A stretch of DNA of 64,000 nucleotides from Heterobilharzia americana (taxonomy: Eukaryota > Platyhelminthes > Trematoda > Strigeidida > Schistosomatidae): contig OX104134.1 of NCBI GenBank assembly GCA_944470555.2, positions 55,047,890-55,111,889 on the forward strand, written 5' to 3'. Position numbers and translations under genes: made by a program. Shown here piece after piece: positions 62,701-64,000 of this stretch. Numbering within the stretch: position 1 is the first letter of the stretch; each line of letters begins with the position of its first letter. The notes beneath the pieces are model-generated. The model ran no database searches, was not told where the DNA came from, and saw only the letters and a program-made list of their open reading frames with translations.

Positions 62701-64000
62701 AATAGCGTGCTGAATTTGATTCTTTGATAAAACCTTTATGCTACGGAAGTTTGCTGTTTCTCATTTAGGTCACGTGGATGCAAAACTCACTTACAAAATC
62801 TTCATTTAAGGTTAAAAAAGGCCAATACCTTGAAATGGTCTACTGTCTATTTCATGCAACAACTGCATCACCATATCAATTAAGTTAGAAGTAAAGTCCT
62901 ATCATAGGTAAATAATTACTGGCAGTAAAGGAAGAGTATTGGTGGGATTTATTTATTCGATTCAGTGAACATTTGACACAATTGGTTGAATAAGTTAACA
63001 AGGAAAAACAGTTGCAACTTCCGTTTCTAGTCTTTCGGATTTGAGTAGTCTGTCAAGAATGTATTGGTTTCATAGGGGTTTTCATTATAGTATCTCAGTT
63101 TTTTACAAAAGTATACACCTATGACCTGATACAGATATAAAAGTTTTCAAATAAATCACTTTAGTAGTTGGCTTTCAGGTTTCACGTTTCAAAAAAATAA
63201 ACAATACTCACGAAAACTCATTACAATTATCATACCACACTAACTGTACATCTGAAAGACAATGGGGAGAGAAAATTTAAGTTTAACATTTAGATGAGAA
63301 TAAGGTTAGGTTTACTTACATACCTATCCAAGTACAGATTAATTACAAAGCCGAATAATTTGTTAACTCATTCAACCCGACAAACTAAATTCTTGTTCAC
63401 ACTGTTAAGTTACCCTTAATAAATAAATTAAAGCATTATCGTGAGAAATAAACCTGGAAACTATCTTAAAGCATACTCCCACAAAAGGTTAGTTCATTCG
63501 AAAAGTAAGTAGTGATCCTGTGTAATTTACTGAGTTTTACATGAAACAAGCGTTGATTTGATAGAAAAAGATTTCATGACACACATCTCTTTCCACCTTA
63601 CTACACGTCACTTAAAACGGTTACTCTTTCTCCAGTCTTTCAATACTTCACTCTAACGACAAATGAAGTGAACAATTAAATTTCATGTAAAAGTATATTT
63701 CCAGGTGAAATAAACTCAGTTAATTAGTGCATTAGGTGACAAGCTGGCCTTAAGAGTGAATCCATTTTCTAACCCTATTCTGTGATTAAGAATATTCGCA
63801 TACATATCAACGTCTGTCTTCTCTAGATTAAAGAGGACTGTCATTCTAAATTTGGCTAAATCCCTACGCTTTCATAATCTGACTTGCACTGACTCGACTT
63901 ACCTTTCAACGTAGCTTTACCTTTATTAGCTTAAGCATTGTTGGGTTGCATTATTAGGTTTAATTAGGTAGTTAAAATCATTTAGTCGATAAGTTTTTTG
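59721..64000. other. AT-rich stretch without recognisable genes
   Basis: I see no gene, RNA or repeat matching others in the window. A 42-codon ATG-initiated frame at 62154 with an AAAATG context and mixed composition is the only small coding hint and is not called. Confidence 0.5.

Overview
The window is AT-rich, intron- or intergenic-like DNA of an animal parasite, almost certainly a blood fluke (Schistosoma or a close relative). The basis is content, not a search: SINE-like elements with a tRNA-like Pol III head joined to hammerhead-ribozyme sequence (the Sm-alpha type known from schistosomes), an RTE-type non-LTR retrotransposon, Penelope-like elements (PLEs) with a GIY-YIG endonuclease, and an 83-base assembly gap. 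There are no operons, ribosome binding sites or other prokaryotic signals, and I could not identify any complete host gene.

Layout. 1-5.28 kb: gene-poor, with one ribozyme-bearing SINE (about 1.02-1.21 kb) and a hairpin at 2.96 kb. 5.28-7.31 kb: PLE family 1, plus strand, 5'-truncated, with recognisable RT and GIY-YIG motifs but two frameshifts; a minus-strand ribozyme SINE abuts its 3' side. 12.35-12.64 kb: an unidentified protein-like, less AT-rich island. 13.0-13.2 kb: an Sm-alpha-like SINE with box A and a decayed hammerhead. 14.2-15.25 kb: a ribozyme SINE, then a decayed PLE-1 3' half on the minus strand facing a plus-strand PLE-1 terminal segment. 15.57-15.70 kb: 33-bp inverted arms around a (TA)n tract. 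16.7-18.35 kb: pieces of a second PLE family, two of them inverted. 21.0-24.0 kb: a badly decayed non-LTR element (minus) full of short tandem expansions, including a 365-bp (CAGC)n array. 24.0-28.06 kb: a nearly complete RTE-type element (minus). 29.3-31.5 kb: fragments of the decayed non-LTR element, of Sm-alpha and of PLE-1. 35.9-64 kb: long AT-rich DNA with scattered SINEs (35.9, 37.2, 44.9, 45.6, 48.8 kb), a repeat pair with an internal inversion (49.1 and 54.1 kb), and a foldback family (54.6-54.95 and 59.26-59.72 kb).

Possible host coding sequence is limited to weak exon candidates: 41,895-42,122 (minus) is the best, with a good splice acceptor and protein-like composition; 51,420-51,510 (plus) has a perfect GTAAG donor. 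None could be assigned a function.

How the parts relate. The recognisable coding sequence belongs to retroelements. RTE and PLE proteins copy their own RNA, and SINEs of the kind seen here depend on such machinery. The most interesting pattern is that several unrelated copies of one SINE family keep a 46-nt module whose consensus folds as a minimal hammerhead (stem I, CUGANGA, stem II, GAAA, a tiny palindromic stem III, UC cleavage site), alongside a second, Sm-alpha-type hammerhead SINE family.
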